Shown here: in pieces, positions 37,286 to 46,476 of the stretch
Numbering within the stretch: the first letter of the stretch is position 1
Layout of the letters: every line of letters starts with the position of its first letter
Assembly: GCA_003281165.1 (NCBI GenBank)
Contig: QCCT01000006.1
Coordinates: 1 to 64,000, forward strand
Reading direction: 5' to 3'
Length of the DNA stretch: 64,000 bases
From: Prochlorococcus sp. AG-347-M18
GTDB lineage: Bacteria > Cyanobacteriota > Cyanobacteriia > PCC-6307 > Cyanobiaceae
Program-made: the position numbers and the translations under genes
Notes under the pieces: generated by a model
Database searches by the model: none
The model's input: only the letters and a program-made list of their open reading frames with translations
What the model was told of the DNA's origin: nothing

Positions 37286-38236
37286 TTAGTTTTCTCTATA
37301 TTGTTCGAATATTTCGCTGAGAATTTCGCCAGCCCCTTGGAGCTTAAGTTTTTTAGCGAGTTCTTTGCCTACTTCTTCAGGATCATTAATATGCCCAATA
37401 TATTGATCTTTGATAAGCCTTTCTCCATCTAAAGAAGCAACCATACCAGTAAGGCAAAGTTGTTCATTTTGAATTTTACTATTTACACCTATTGGAACTT
37501 GGCATCCCCCTTCGAGCTCTCTTAGAAAAGCCCTTTCTGCTAAACATCTTTGACTAGTAGGTTGATCTTCCAACACATTTATAATTTCTAAAACCTTTTT
37601 ATCATCAGATTTACATTCAATACCCAGAGCTCCTTGACCAACAGCATGAAGAGAAATTTCATCTGGAATAATCTGGTGAATTCTTTTTTCAAAGCCCAAT
37701 CTCTTTAAACCAGCGGCAGCGAGAATTATGCAATCAAATTCACCTGCATCTAATTTTTCTATTCTTGTAATAACATTTCCCCTGATATCTTTAAACACAA
37801 GATGTGGATACTTATTTCTTAATTGAGCAAGTCTTCTAAGGGAACTTGTCCCTACAATCGAACCTTTAGGTAAAGTTTCTAATTTATAACAGTCATTTTT
37901 TTTGCTTACTACTAAAGCATCGGCAGGGTCTTCTCTTTTTGTAATACATCCAAGTTTAAGGCCACTAGGTAAATTTGTTGGTAAATCTTTCAGAGAGTGG
38001 ACTGCTATATCTGCTTGCCCTACAAGCATTTGTGCTTCAAGTTCTTTAGTAAATAAGCCTTTATCACCTATTTTTGCTAACGCTACATCAAGAATTTTGT
38101 CACCTTGAGTTGCCATTGCCTCAATGGATACCTCTAAATTAGGGATACTTTTTTCTAATTGATCTTTAACCCATAAAGTTTGAACCATGGCTAGTTGACT
38201 CCTTCTACTAGCTATTTTCAGTTTAAAATTAGTCAT
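37286..38236 (-). CDS. hemC: Porphobilinogen deaminase (hydroxymethylbilane synthase)
   Basis: Polymerises four porphobilinogens to hydroxymethylbilane in tetrapyrrole synthesis. The 316 residues include [15 protein letters not shown] at the N-terminus, the catalytic loop [19 protein letters not shown], and the cofactor-binding cysteine in [11 protein letters not shown]. Full length with an ATG start. It is 96 bases downstream of the sigma-factor gene on the same strand, so they may share a transcript, but a separate promoter is possible. Confidence 0.97.
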   Translation of the reverse strand: MTNFKLKIASRRSQLAMVQTLWVKDQLEKSIPNLEVSIEAMATQGDKILDVALAKIGDKGLFTKELEAQMLVGQADIAVHSLKDLPTNLPSGLKLGCITKREDPADALVVSKKNDCYKLETLPKGSIVGTSSLRRLAQLRNKYPHLVFKDIRGNVITRIEKLDAGEFDCIILAAAGLKRLGFEKRIHQIIPDEISLHAVGQGALGIECKSDDKKVLEIINVLEDQPTSQRCLAERAFLRELEGGCQVPIGVNSKIQNEQLCLTGMVASLDGERLIKDQYIGHINDPEEVGKELAKKLKLQGAGEILSEIFEQYREN

Positions 38237-38332
38237 TAAATATTATTTTGAATTTGGATTAAAGTTAATTCGAGTTTATTTTAAGCTATTCTTTTGCAAC
38301 TTTTTAACGCTGAAAATTATATTTAACTATTT

Positions 38333-39514
38333 TTATTTTATATATTCTTTTAAAACCCCATTTCGATTTGGATGTCTTAGTTTTCTGAGGGCTTTTGCTT
38401 CTATTTGCCTAATTCTTTCTCTAGTTACATCAAATATTTGTCCAATTTCTTCAAGAGTTTTCATTCTCCCGTCATCAATTCCGTATCTTAATCTAAGAAC
38501 ATCTCTTTCTCTTGGACTTAAGGTTGCTAAGACCCCTTCTAAATCCTCTCTTAATAAAGTTTTAGACACATCTTGCTCTGGATTTTCTATGTCAGCCTCT
38601 ATAAAGTCTCCTAATCTTGAGTCTTCTTCTTTACCTATTGGAGTTTCTAACGAAATAGGAAGCTGCGCACTTTTGGCTATAAATCTTAATTTCTCAATTG
38701 TCATTTCCATACTCTCAGCGATTTCTTCTTCACTAGGTTTCCTACCAAATTCTTGGCTAAGTACTTTTGTGGTTTTTTTAATTCTGGATATTGTCTCGTA
38801 TAAGTGAACTGGCAATCTAATAGTTCTACTTTGATCCGCAATCGCTCTTGTAATTGCTTGGCGAATCCACCAAGTTGCATATGTGGAGAACTTATAACCT
38901 TTTTCATGGTCAAATTTTTCGGCTGCCCTAATTAGACCTAAACTTCCTTCTTGGATTAAATCTTGAAATGACAAACCTCTATTCATATATTTTTTAGCAA
39001 TTGAAACAACTAATCTTAAATTTGATTGAACCATTTTTTCTTTAGCTCGCCTTCCTAAGAGAAGTCTTCTTCTAAATTTGGAGAGAGGCATATCTATTAA
39101 CTCGGCCCATTCTCTAACAGATGGGAAATGTCCTTTTTCTGACTCATATTGAGTTGCCAGCTCTTCTAATTGAAGTAAGTCAGCAATTTTTCTTGCAAGT
39201 TCAATTTCTTCATCTGGCCTTAAAAGTCTAATTCTTCCAATCTCTTGTAGATAAACTCTTATTGAATCTTCAGTGTAGATACCTTTTGGCCCAAGCTTTA
39301 TATTTCCGAGCCCTTTTTCTTCTTCTTCAGAATCACTAAATTCATTATTATTTTCAATACTGCTTTCGTTTAACTCAGAAGATGTCTGTAAATTTTGAAT
39401 ATTTTCATTACTATCACCTTCAACTACTGTTTCTAAATTTGTATTAATTTTTTTATTGATCTTTTTTTTGGAACTAGGCCTGGAATTCTTTGATTCTGCT
39501 GCGACTGGACACAT
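38333..39514 (-). CDS. rpoD: Principal RNA polymerase sigma-70 factor
   Basis: Group 1 sigma factor that recruits RNA polymerase to housekeeping promoters. The 393 residues contain an acidic, lysine-rich N-terminus, region 1.2 ([16 protein letters not shown]), region 2 with core-binding [20 protein letters not shown] and the -10 recognition [11 protein letters not shown], and region 4 with the [23 protein letters not shown]. It lacks the long region 1.1 of proteobacteria, as usual in cyanobacteria. A strong AAAGGAG ribosome-binding sequence lies 6 bases before the ATG at 39514, unlike most genes here. Confidence 0.95.
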   Translation of the reverse strand: MCPVAAESKNSRPSSKKKINKKINTNLETVVEGDSNENIQNLQTSSELNESSIENNNEFSDSEEEEKGLGNIKLGPKGIYTEDSIRVYLQEIGRIRLLRPDEEIELARKIADLLQLEELATQYESEKGHFPSVREWAELIDMPLSKFRRRLLLGRRAKEKMVQSNLRLVVSIAKKYMNRGLSFQDLIQEGSLGLIRAAEKFDHEKGYKFSTYATWWIRQAITRAIADQSRTIRLPVHLYETISRIKKTTKVLSQEFGRKPSEEEIAESMEMTIEKLRFIAKSAQLPISLETPIGKEEDSRLGDFIEADIENPEQDVSKTLLREDLEGVLATLSPRERDVLRLRYGIDDGRMKTLEEIGQIFDVTRERIRQIEAKALRKLRHPNRNGVLKEYIK

Positions 39515-39836
39515 AATTGACTCCTTTCTTAGGTGAATTTAACTAGATAAAATTTTATTTAGGGCTAATTTGAACATTTAGTAGTAAAGTCCCCTTAAAT
39601 GTTTAAAAACTTTTTCATAAAATGAGAATAAGAAAAGTTTTCTAAATTGTTGAAAAATTTAAATAGTGCTATAGATTACCTAAAGTAAAAAGTCTTGGGA
39701 TTTCTCAGACAGGCAGATCATTTTTTGAATTTTCAGTCAATGATCAAAGCTTCATGTCTCCCTTTAGAGCAGGATACTTACAATGTGCAAAAAACACTTT
39801 GTGGAATGTTCAACAATCCAATACTAAGAAAAAGTT
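39515..39836. other. 322-base intergenic region between rpoD and priA
   Basis: The longest gap in the window, between divergent genes. It holds the rpoD leader, an 11-base inverted repeat (TTGAACATTTA at 39570-39580, TAAATGTTTAA at 39596-39606, one G-T pair), and, toward priA, a less AT-rich stretch at about 39695-39840. In that stretch a 37-codon ORF (ATG 39740 to TAA 39853) overlaps the priA start in another frame. I see no tRNA or known small RNA. Both divergent promoters must lie here. Confidence 0.7.
39521..39527 (-). promoter_or_regulatory. Strong Shine-Dalgarno of the sigma-factor gene
   Basis: On the minus strand AAAGGAG lies six bases before the rpoD ATG. Most other starts inspected in this window have only weak or no such sequence, so this site both supports the start choice and points to efficient initiation. 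Confidence 0.7.
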
Positions 39837-42113
39837 TTGAAGCCGGCAAGTAATCAGTTTTTAAATATCTCCCACAAATTGGAAATTTTGCTTGATATAG
39901 GTAGTAGTAATGAAAGCTTTGACTATTTAGATGGAAATAATCTTGGGGTAGAAGTTGGAGATATTGTAAGTGTGAGACTAAGAGGGAGATTATTGAATGG
40001 GTTGGTGATCTCAAAAAAAAACTTTTCGACAATCAATAATGATGAAGCAAATAATACTGGAGGAAAAAGTATAAGATATTTGTTTGTTGAAAGTATTTTG
40101 CAGAAAAAAATAATTGATGACTCTTGGCGAGAATGGATAGAGTCCCTAGCCTCTTTTTATATGGTTAATAATTTAAAAATGTTTAAAACTGCATTTCCTC
40201 CCGGCTGGATTGGTAAATATAAGAATTTTTCTAAAGGTTTAAAAGATCAAATATGGATTGACACTAAAAAAGAATTTGATATTAAGAAAAATGGATTAAC
40301 CAAAAAAGAATTTCTTTTAATGAATACTTTGCTTGAAAAAGGTAATTGGCAAAGTGAATTAATAAAGTCTGGTTTTAATTACACTCTAATTAACTCATTA
40401 GTCAGTAAAAATTACCTTATAAAATCTAAAAGAAAAAAAATTATAAATACTAAATTAAATTCCTTTTTAAATGATGGTATTGCAACGAAAAAACCAAATC
40501 TTACAAATGAGCAAAAAATTGCATTTCAAGAATTTCAAACAATGAAACAAGGAGATGTTTTACTTCTTTGGGGGGAAACAGGTTCAGGTAAAACAGAAGT
40601 TTATATGAGAATTGCTGAAGATCAATTTCTTAAGAAAAAAAGTTGTTTGATACTAGCCCCAGAAATCGGACTAATTCCTCAACTTATTGACAGGTTTAGT
40701 AGGCGATTTAATAATGCTGTTTGCGAATATCATAGTAACTGTTCTCCCAATCATAGAACTTTGGTTTGGAAGAAAATTAATAATGCTAATGAACCTTTAA
40801 TAGTAATAGGAACAAGGTCCGCAGTTTTTCTTCCAATGAAAAATCTAGGATTAATAATCATGGATGAAGAACATGATGTTTCTTATAAACAAGATAGTCC
40901 TATGCCTTGTTATGACGCAAGAGAGATTGCTATTGAAATAGTAAAAAGGAATTCTGCAAAGTTAATTTTTGGGAGTGCAACCCCATCAATGAAGACTTGG
41001 AAAAAGTGTATTTTTGAAAAGAATTTTAAATTGGTAAGAATGACTCAAAGGATATCTAGTAATGAGATTCCTGAAATAAGAATTATTGATATGCGTGATG
41101 AGTTCAAGAAAGGAAATATGAAAATTTTTTCCAATGAATTATTACAATTGATTCCTCAACTACGCTTAAAAAAAGAACAGGCAATAATTTTGATCCCTAG
41201 GAGGGGGCACAGTGGGTTTTTAAGTTGTAGAAATTGCGGATATTTAATAAATTGCCCTAACTGTGACGTTCCTTTATCAGTGCATCTCGGTTCACAAGGA
41301 AAAAAATGGTTAAGCTGTCATTGGTGTGATCATAAATCGAGATTAATCAATCGTTGCCCAGACTGTCATTCAACTGCCTTTAAACCTTTTGGAATAGGGA
41401 CACAAAGGGTAATAGAGTTTTTAAATGAAGAATTTCCTGACTTAAGAGTACTTCGCTTTGATAGAGATACAACTTCAGGAAAAGATGGTCATAGAGATAT
41501 TCTTTCAAAGTTCTCTAAAGGAGATGCAGATATTCTTGTGGGAACTCAAATGTTGGCAAAGGGGATTGACATCCCAAATATTACTCTTTCAGTAGTTATT
41601 GCAGCAGATGGGTTGCTTCATCGCCCAGATATTTCGGCAGAAGAAAAATCATTACAATTGTTTTTGCAATTAGCTGGAAGGGCAGGCAGGGCTCAAAAAA
41701 AAGGAAAAGTAATTTTTCAAACATATAAACCTAACCACCCGGTAATTTCGTATCTTCAGAAAAGAGATTATGAAAGATTCTTAAGTGAAAACTCGAAATT
41801 AAGAAAAGATGCTAATTTATTTCCATTTTGTACGATTTGCCTTCTTAAATTATCAGGTGAAAATTATGAATTAACTGAGTCAATTGCAATAAAATTAGCA
41901 AAATTTCTACTCAATTTTTGTGAGAAAAAGAACTGGAAATTAATTGGTCCTGCTCCTAGTTTAATTGCTAAAGTCGGTAAAAAATTTAGATGGCAGATAT
42001 TAATACATGGTCCTGAAGGAACAAAGGTACCTTTACCTGAAAGATCCATATTATGGAAACTTATTCCAAAAAATGTTTTTTTAACAATAGATGTTAATCC
42101 AACAGAACTATGA
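39837..42113 (+). CDS. priA: Primosomal protein N' (replication restart helicase)
   Basis: 3'-5' superfamily 2 helicase that reloads the replication fork machinery. The 758 residues show an N-terminal DNA-binding domain (VGDIVSVRLRGRLLNGLVI), Walker A GETGSGKTEVY near residue 247, the DEEHD box, the zinc-binding cysteine cluster (CRNCGYLINCPNC, then CHWCDHKSRLINRCPDCH) and helicase motifs VGTQMLAKGID and QLAGRAGR. The start is TTG at 39837, directly before the PriA fold. It abuts the convergent DUF3153 gene. Confidence 0.96.
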   Translation: MKPASNQFLNISHKLEILLDIGSSNESFDYLDGNNLGVEVGDIVSVRLRGRLLNGLVISKKNFSTINNDEANNTGGKSIRYLFVESILQKKIIDDSWREWIESLASFYMVNNLKMFKTAFPPGWIGKYKNFSKGLKDQIWIDTKKEFDIKKNGLTKKEFLLMNTLLEKGNWQSELIKSGFNYTLINSLVSKNYLIKSKRKKIINTKLNSFLNDGIATKKPNLTNEQKIAFQEFQTMKQGDVLLLWGETGSGKTEVYMRIAEDQFLKKKSCLILAPEIGLIPQLIDRFSRRFNNAVCEYHSNCSPNHRTLVWKKINNANEPLIVIGTRSAVFLPMKNLGLIIMDEEHDVSYKQDSPMPCYDAREIAIEIVKRNSAKLIFGSATPSMKTWKKCIFEKNFKLVRMTQRISSNEIPEIRIIDMRDEFKKGNMKIFSNELLQLIPQLRLKKEQAIILIPRRGHSGFLSCRNCGYLINCPNCDVPLSVHLGSQGKKWLSCHWCDHKSRLINRCPDCHSTAFKPFGIGTQRVIEFLNEEFPDLRVLRFDRDTTSGKDGHRDILSKFSKGDADILVGTQMLAKGIDIPNITLSVVIAADGLLHRPDISAEEKSLQLFLQLAGRAGRAQKKGKVIFQTYKPNHPVISYLQKRDYERFLSENSKLRKDANLFPFCTICLLKLSGENYELTESIAIKLAKFLLNFCEKKNWKLIGPAPSLIAKVGKKFRWQILIHGPEGTKVPLPERSILWKLIPKNVFLTIDVNPTEL

Positions 42114-43223
42114 TTAGTTTGATGGAAGTTGCGGTAAATCTGAACCTAGTTTATATCTATAGAATCTTAATAAATAAGCCAATATTATAATTATTAAAAT
42201 AATAGATATTCCAATCAAAAGTTTGTTGAGGCTCCAGAAAGAAAATTCAAGACTATTTATCTGACCTTGATTTAAATTCCAAATTATTAGATTTTTTGTG
42301 ATTTCTAAATTTGAATAATCTTTATTTGTAAGGATAGCTTTATTTGGGTGAATAATTTTGAAAATGAGTTCTAAATTATCAATACCTTGAATAGAATTTA
42401 GATCCAAATCTAACCTGTAAAAGTATTTTTTAAATAAAATAAAGTTTTTTTGAGTAGTATTAATTTCTATATTTGTTGATCCCCCCGCTAACTTTCCAGC
42501 TGTATTTTGGGTAATTTTAAGAACTTGCTTTGTATCTTCTAAATTGAGATTTTTATGTATCAAAGAAAAGGTTGATTCGTCTTGTTCAATTTCTGCATCA
42601 GGAAAAATATCTTTCATCTTCTCTTCAAATTTTAATTGCCAAGGAAATTTCTTTATGTATTTACTTTCTATCACTAAATTATTGGTTATTGAATCAAGTT
42701 CACTAAGATCAAGGGTATCCTCGATTTTAACGCATCCACTTAAAAGTGGAATTAATAATAATAGTATTAAAAAAATGATCAGTGAAAAGCCTTTCTGAAA
42801 GGGTTTTGTTTCACCAGTGGGTGTCTCAGTTACATTAATAAATTTTTTTTTCTTCAATACTTCTTTTTTTTTGCGTAGTGAGTTAAGAGATTTTTTATTG
42901 ATTATTGGGTCGCTTTCAAACTGTAAGTTCCAATTTTCGGGCTTTTTAATGTCAGGAGAGTCTATAACTTCCATTAAATATTTTGCATTTTCTCTCGTCT
43001 TATTGTCGTAAGATTTTAGGAGTTCTTTGCAAAATCTTTTAGCCTCCTCCTTTTTATTGATACCACAAAGAGCAGTAATTAAGATTGTTCTTAAATTTAC
43101 TCCCTCTTTGCTTGATAAAGGAAATGATTCGATTATGGGCAAAAGAAATTCAATGCAATAATGATACTCACCTTTAGCTAAAGCAAGTTCTACTGTTTCT
43201 AAAACTTGCTCATAAGTTTTCAT
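42114..43223 (-). CDS. Repeat-helix domain fused to DUF3153 domain
   Basis: A 369-residue protein with three parts. Residues 1-90 are helical and TPR-like (MKTYEQVLETVELALAKGEY, then LPIIESFPLSS). Residues 146-164 form a hydrophobic segment that ends in a lipobox-like LLSGC (Cys164). The C-terminal part is the cyanobacterial DUF3153 domain (residues 165-330), followed by another membrane helix (about 337-358) and a short tail. DUF3153 proteins normally start with a lipoprotein signal, so this looks like a fusion. Function unknown. It is four bases downstream of argB. Confidence 0.8.
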   Translation of the reverse strand: MKTYEQVLETVELALAKGEYHYCIEFLLPIIESFPLSSKEGVNLRTILITALCGINKKEEAKRFCKELLKSYDNKTRENAKYLMEVIDSPDIKKPENWNLQFESDPIINKKSLNSLRKKKEVLKKKKFINVTETPTGETKPFQKGFSLIIFLILLLLIPLLSGCVKIEDTLDLSELDSITNNLVIESKYIKKFPWQLKFEEKMKDIFPDAEIEQDESTFSLIHKNLNLEDTKQVLKITQNTAGKLAGGSTNIEINTTQKNFILFKKYFYRLDLDLNSIQGIDNLELIFKIIHPNKAILTNKDYSNLEITKNLIIWNLNQGQINSLEFSFWSLNKLLIGISIILIIIILAYLLRFYRYKLGSDLPQLPSN

Positions 43224-43226
43224 GGG

Positions 43227-44078
43227 TTAGGCGACTATCATTGTACCTATTCCAGAATTTGTAAAAATCTCAAGAAGTAATGAATGTTCTATTCTTCCAT
43301 CAATTATGTGAGCTGCTTTGACTCCTTGGGCTAAAGCTCTTATACAGCATTCCGTTTTTGGAATCATACCTTCAGTCACAATTTTTTTATCAATAAAATC
43401 TCTTGCCTCTTTGAGATTAGTTTTTTCAACAAGACTATTTTTCTTATCTTTTTCTTTTAAAATCCCTTGAGTATCAGTAAGAAGAATAAGTTTTTCTGCA
43501 TTTATTGCAGCAGCAATTTCTCCAGCAACAAAATCAGCATTGATGTTATGGGAAATACCCTCCAAGGTTGATCCAATGCTAGAAATAATTGGGATATATC
43601 CTTTAGAAATAAGAGGATCTAATATTTCAGGATTAATTTTTGTAACCTCTCCCACTAACCCATGGCTCCCATCTCCTAGTTCCCTAGATTGAATTAAGTT
43701 GCCATCAAGACCTGATATTCCCACAGCTAAGGATCCAGTTTTATTAATGCCTTTTACAATTTGTTTGTTAACTCTACCCATTAGAACCATCTCGACAATT
43801 TCCATTGTTTTTTGATCAGTAATTCTTAATCCATTTTCGAATTTAGGAGATATTTCTAATTTCTTTAACCAATTATTAATCTCAGGTCCACCTCCATGAA
43901 TTACTATCGGACAGACCCCAACGGTTGATAAAAGTGCTATGTCTCTAAAAAAAGCATTTTTTAAATTATCATTCTCCATAACAGAACCACCATACTTGAT
44001 AACAATTTTTCTACCTGAGAAACTTTGTATATATGGAAGTGCTTCGCTTAATATTGATACTCTTTGAGAATCATTCAT
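43227..44078 (-). CDS. argB: Acetylglutamate kinase
   Basis: Second step of arginine synthesis, phosphorylating N-acetylglutamate; in cyanobacteria the PII protein relieves its arginine inhibition. The 283 residues have the kinase motif KYGGSVMEN, the [11 protein letters not shown] loop, [19 protein letters not shown] and a C-terminal [20 protein letters not shown]. The N-terminal helix involved in arginine-sensitive hexamer formation ([20 protein letters not shown]) is present. Full length, with an ATG start. Confidence 0.97.
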   Translation of the reverse strand: MNDSQRVSILSEALPYIQSFSGRKIVIKYGGSVMENDNLKNAFFRDIALLSTVGVCPIVIHGGGPEINNWLKKLEISPKFENGLRITDQKTMEIVEMVLMGRVNKQIVKGINKTGSLAVGISGLDGNLIQSRELGDGSHGLVGEVTKINPEILDPLISKGYIPIISSIGSTLEGISHNINADFVAGEIAAAINAEKLILLTDTQGILKEKDKKNSLVEKTNLKEARDFIDKKIVTEGMIPKTECCIRALAQGVKAAHIIDGRIEHSLLLEIFTNSGIGTMIVA

Positions 44079-44142
44079 TATTAAAATTTATTAAAACTGA
44101 ATTGAATTGAGAAATTAGGTTTTTACAAATATATCCCTATTT

Positions 44143-44673
44143 TCAATAAAAGAGAATAAAATCAAATTCTTTTTTATTATCGTCGATAATAAATTCTGAT
44201 TCAAGACCTTTGACGAAAAACCTGTTTAATCTTTCTTGTTTTTCAATCCATTTTTCTAGAGGTACAGCGTTTAATTCGAAACGCATTCTGAGACCATTTT
44301 TTTCTTCCTTTGTAATTTCTTCTATTTCTTTTAATTGTGGGGGGTTATCCTCGTCCCACAAATTTAAAGATTCTAATGAAGATTCAAGATGAGCTTTTAT
44401 CCCATACCTCCATCTTGTGACATCTTTAACTAGTGCTGTTAATTCTTTTGGTCTATTAAATTTATCTGTTGCAAAATTTGACCTGTCAAATAACTCCACA
44501 GGAGGTATTTCGGAAGTCTTTAAGCCTAATCCAATTAGAAAAATAGGTACTCCATAAAAAAAAGTAGGTACACTTAAATTCACTGAGTCTGTAAAATAAG
44601 CAGTCATCCCAATAAAAGCTAATATACCCCCAGCGGTTACGATTAAGTTTCCAGGAGATAAGTATTTCTTCAT
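44143..44673 (-). CDS. DUF2854 membrane protein
   Basis: A 176-residue protein with two closely spaced membrane helices near the N-terminus (NLIVTAGGILAFIGMTAYF, then FFYGVPIFLIGLGLKTSEIP) and a larger soluble domain with RPKELTALVKDVTRWRYGI. This matches the DUF2854 family, found in cyanobacteria and plants, with no established biochemical role. It has an ATG start and is divergent from the 60-residue gene at 44716. Confidence 0.82.
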   Translation of the reverse strand: MKKYLSPGNLIVTAGGILAFIGMTAYFTDSVNLSVPTFFYGVPIFLIGLGLKTSEIPPVELFDRSNFATDKFNRPKELTALVKDVTRWRYGIKAHLESSLESLNLWDEDNPPQLKEIEEITKEEKNGLRMRFELNAVPLEKWIEKQERLNRFFVKGLESEFIIDDNKKEFDFILFY

Positions 44674-44715
44674 TTTGATTTAGTAGAATGAGTTTCAAAT
44701 AGGCTAACAAGTATT

Positions 44716-44898
44716 ATGCAGGATCTTAATACTGCAAATCAAGAAGATTTAATTTTTAAACTTGATCAAGAGAGAGCATGGCTTCTAGAAAATCTTGATA
44801 AGGGTAAATGGTCAGAAATCAGAAGCGAACTTGCCGCTCTTGAAAGAAAAATAAGCAAATTAATTATAAGTGTTCAAGAAAATAATGTTGATGTTTGA
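44716..44898 (+). CDS. Small coiled-coil protein, unknown
   Basis: A 60-residue highly charged, helical protein (MQDLNTANQEDLIFKLDQER, then SEIRSELAALERKISKL) likely to form a coiled coil. No known motif. The ATG start is 42 bases from the divergent DUF2854 gene, and the stop lies one base before the convergent ssb end. Codon usage and compact fit suggest a real gene, with unknown function. Confidence 0.6.
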   Translation: MQDLNTANQEDLIFKLDQERAWLLENLDKGKWSEIRSELAALERKISKLIISVQENNVDV

Positions 44899-44899
44899 T

Positions 44900-45325
44900 C
44901 TAAAAAGGTATTTCGTCAACTTCGGGAACCAAAGGTGAACTATCCCAACTAGATTTTTTTGTGGTTTCTTTGTTTTCAAATGACTCGTTATTTTCTTTTT
45001 GATCAGAATTAAGAACTTCAACTGGCGATATTTGATGAATCTTTGAAGCTGTTAGTTCTGGTTGTTTTTCTTTTGTTCCGTCTTTTCTAGTAACAGAATT
45101 CATCTTTAGACGTCCCTCAATAACAATATTTTGCCCTTCCTTGAGTTCATTTACCATTTCTTGGGCAATATTTCCCCATCCTATGATCTTGAGATCTCTG
45201 GTTGGATCTTCACTACGTAATCCTTTAAAATTAACAATCATTTCTGCTATTGGAGTTTGGTTTTCTTTGGTATACCTCATTTGGGGAGCGCTATTAATTA
45301 CCGCCTGAATTAAACAATGATTCAT
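44900..45325 (-). CDS. ssb: Single-stranded DNA-binding protein
   Basis: OB-fold protein that coats single-stranded DNA and recruits repair and replication partners. The 141 residues have the typical start MNHCLIQAVINSAPQMRYTK and the OB strands IIGWGNIAQEM and IVIEGRLKMNSV. A disordered middle is followed by the acidic protein-interaction tip VDEIPF, similar to the DDDIPF tail of E. coli SSB. It has an ATG start and is divergent from cobK. Confidence 0.92.
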   Translation of the reverse strand: MNHCLIQAVINSAPQMRYTKENQTPIAEMIVNFKGLRSEDPTRDLKIIGWGNIAQEMVNELKEGQNIVIEGRLKMNSVTRKDGTKEKQPELTASKIHQISPVEVLNSDQKENNESFENKETTKKSSWDSSPLVPEVDEIPF

Positions 45326-45353
45326 TACTTACTATTTAATTAAAGATATACTG

Positions 45354-46151
45354 ATGCAGAATCAAGAAAATTGCTATAAAAATGTTTGGATCCTATCAGG
45401 AACTTCTGATGGACCTGTAATAGCTAATAGGCTTCTTGAACTTAATTATTCAGTCTTTGCAAGTGTTTTAACTCATAAAGCAGGGCAAGCTTACATTGAA
45501 AATCCAAAGTTACATATCATTACGGGTAAATTAAATAATGAAGATCAAATAATTAATTTCATAAATAAAAATAAAATCACATGTGTTGTCGATGCTACTC
45601 ATCCGTTTGCCGTAATAATTTCTAAAAATCTTAATAATGCATGTAAAGAGATTAATATACCTCTCTTACTATTTGAGAGGAAATCTCTAATAAATAACAC
45701 TAATAATTTTTTTTATATTGACGATTTGAAGGATATAAATAACGTTGATATAGAAAATAAGAATATTCTTCTGGCAATAGGATCAAGATTCCTTAACGAT
45801 ACAGCTAATTATTATATGAATTGTAAAGCAAATGTATTTACAAGGGTACTTCCAACTTGTGAGAGTATAACTAAAGCTTTTGGATCATGTATTAAAAATT
45901 CAAACATAGCGATACTTGAACCGAGTAAAAATAATAAAAGCTTTTTAGAAAAAAAACTTTGTGATTTTTGGGAGATAGATTATGTTCTATGCAGAGAATC
46001 TGGAAGCTATTCTCAGAAAAACTGGGAGACTATAGTTTCTGGAAGTAAGATGAAGTTATTTTTGGTTAAAAGGCCGAAAGTTAAAAATGATTATTCTTTC
46101 TCTTTTGATAAATATCACAATTTGATAAATCACATAATTAAAAAATATTGA
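45354..46151 (+). CDS. cobK: Precorrin-6A reductase
   Basis: NADPH-dependent reductase of the corrin ring in cobalamin synthesis. The 265 residues show WILSGTSDGPVIANRLLELN at the N-terminus, DATHPFAVIISKNL, the LLAIGSRFLND stretch and VLCRESGSYSQK near the C-terminus, all typical of CbiJ/CobK. Start at ATG 45354, 28 bases from the divergent ssb gene. cutA follows 13 bases downstream. Confidence 0.92.
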   Translation: MQNQENCYKNVWILSGTSDGPVIANRLLELNYSVFASVLTHKAGQAYIENPKLHIITGKLNNEDQIINFINKNKITCVVDATHPFAVIISKNLNNACKEINIPLLLFERKSLINNTNNFFYIDDLKDINNVDIENKNILLAIGSRFLNDTANYYMNCKANVFTRVLPTCESITKAFGSCIKNSNIAILEPSKNNKSFLEKKLCDFWEIDYVLCRESGSYSQKNWETIVSGSKMKLFLVKRPKVKNDYSFSFDKYHNLINHIIKKY

Positions 46152-46164
46152 TGTTTAATTTATT

Positions 46165-46470
46165 ATGGAAGTATTAGTTATGATCACAACTGAATCAAGT
46201 AATGCAAATGCTTTGCGAATGGCTAAATTACTCATACAAAATAAACTTGCAGCTTGTGTTTCGATAAAGCAAATTTTTTCAATTTATAAGTGGGATGATG
46301 ATATTGAAGAAACTAAAGAGTTTGAAATCACAATAAAAAGTAAACTAGAATTTAAAGATTGTTTAATTGATTTCGTAAATAAAAATTCCACATATAATGT
46401 TCCTCAAATTATTTACAAAAATTACCATGCTGAGATGAAATATTATGATTGGTTGAATAAAACTATTTGA
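46165..46470 (+). CDS. cutA: CutA1 divalent-ion tolerance protein
   Basis: Trimeric small protein linked to metal tolerance and copper binding. The 101 residues begin MEVLVMITTESSNANALRMA, with LIQNKLAACVSIKQIFSIYKW at the conserved Cys-containing helix and EFEITIKSKLEF. Ends with YDWLNKTI. Full length and typical. The physiological role in cyanobacteria is unclear. Convergent with the PfkB-family kinase gene. Confidence 0.94.
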   Translation: MEVLVMITTESSNANALRMAKLLIQNKLAACVSIKQIFSIYKWDDDIEETKEFEITIKSKLEFKDCLIDFVNKNSTYNVPQIIYKNYHAEMKYYDWLNKTI

Positions 46471-46476
46471 TTAAAT

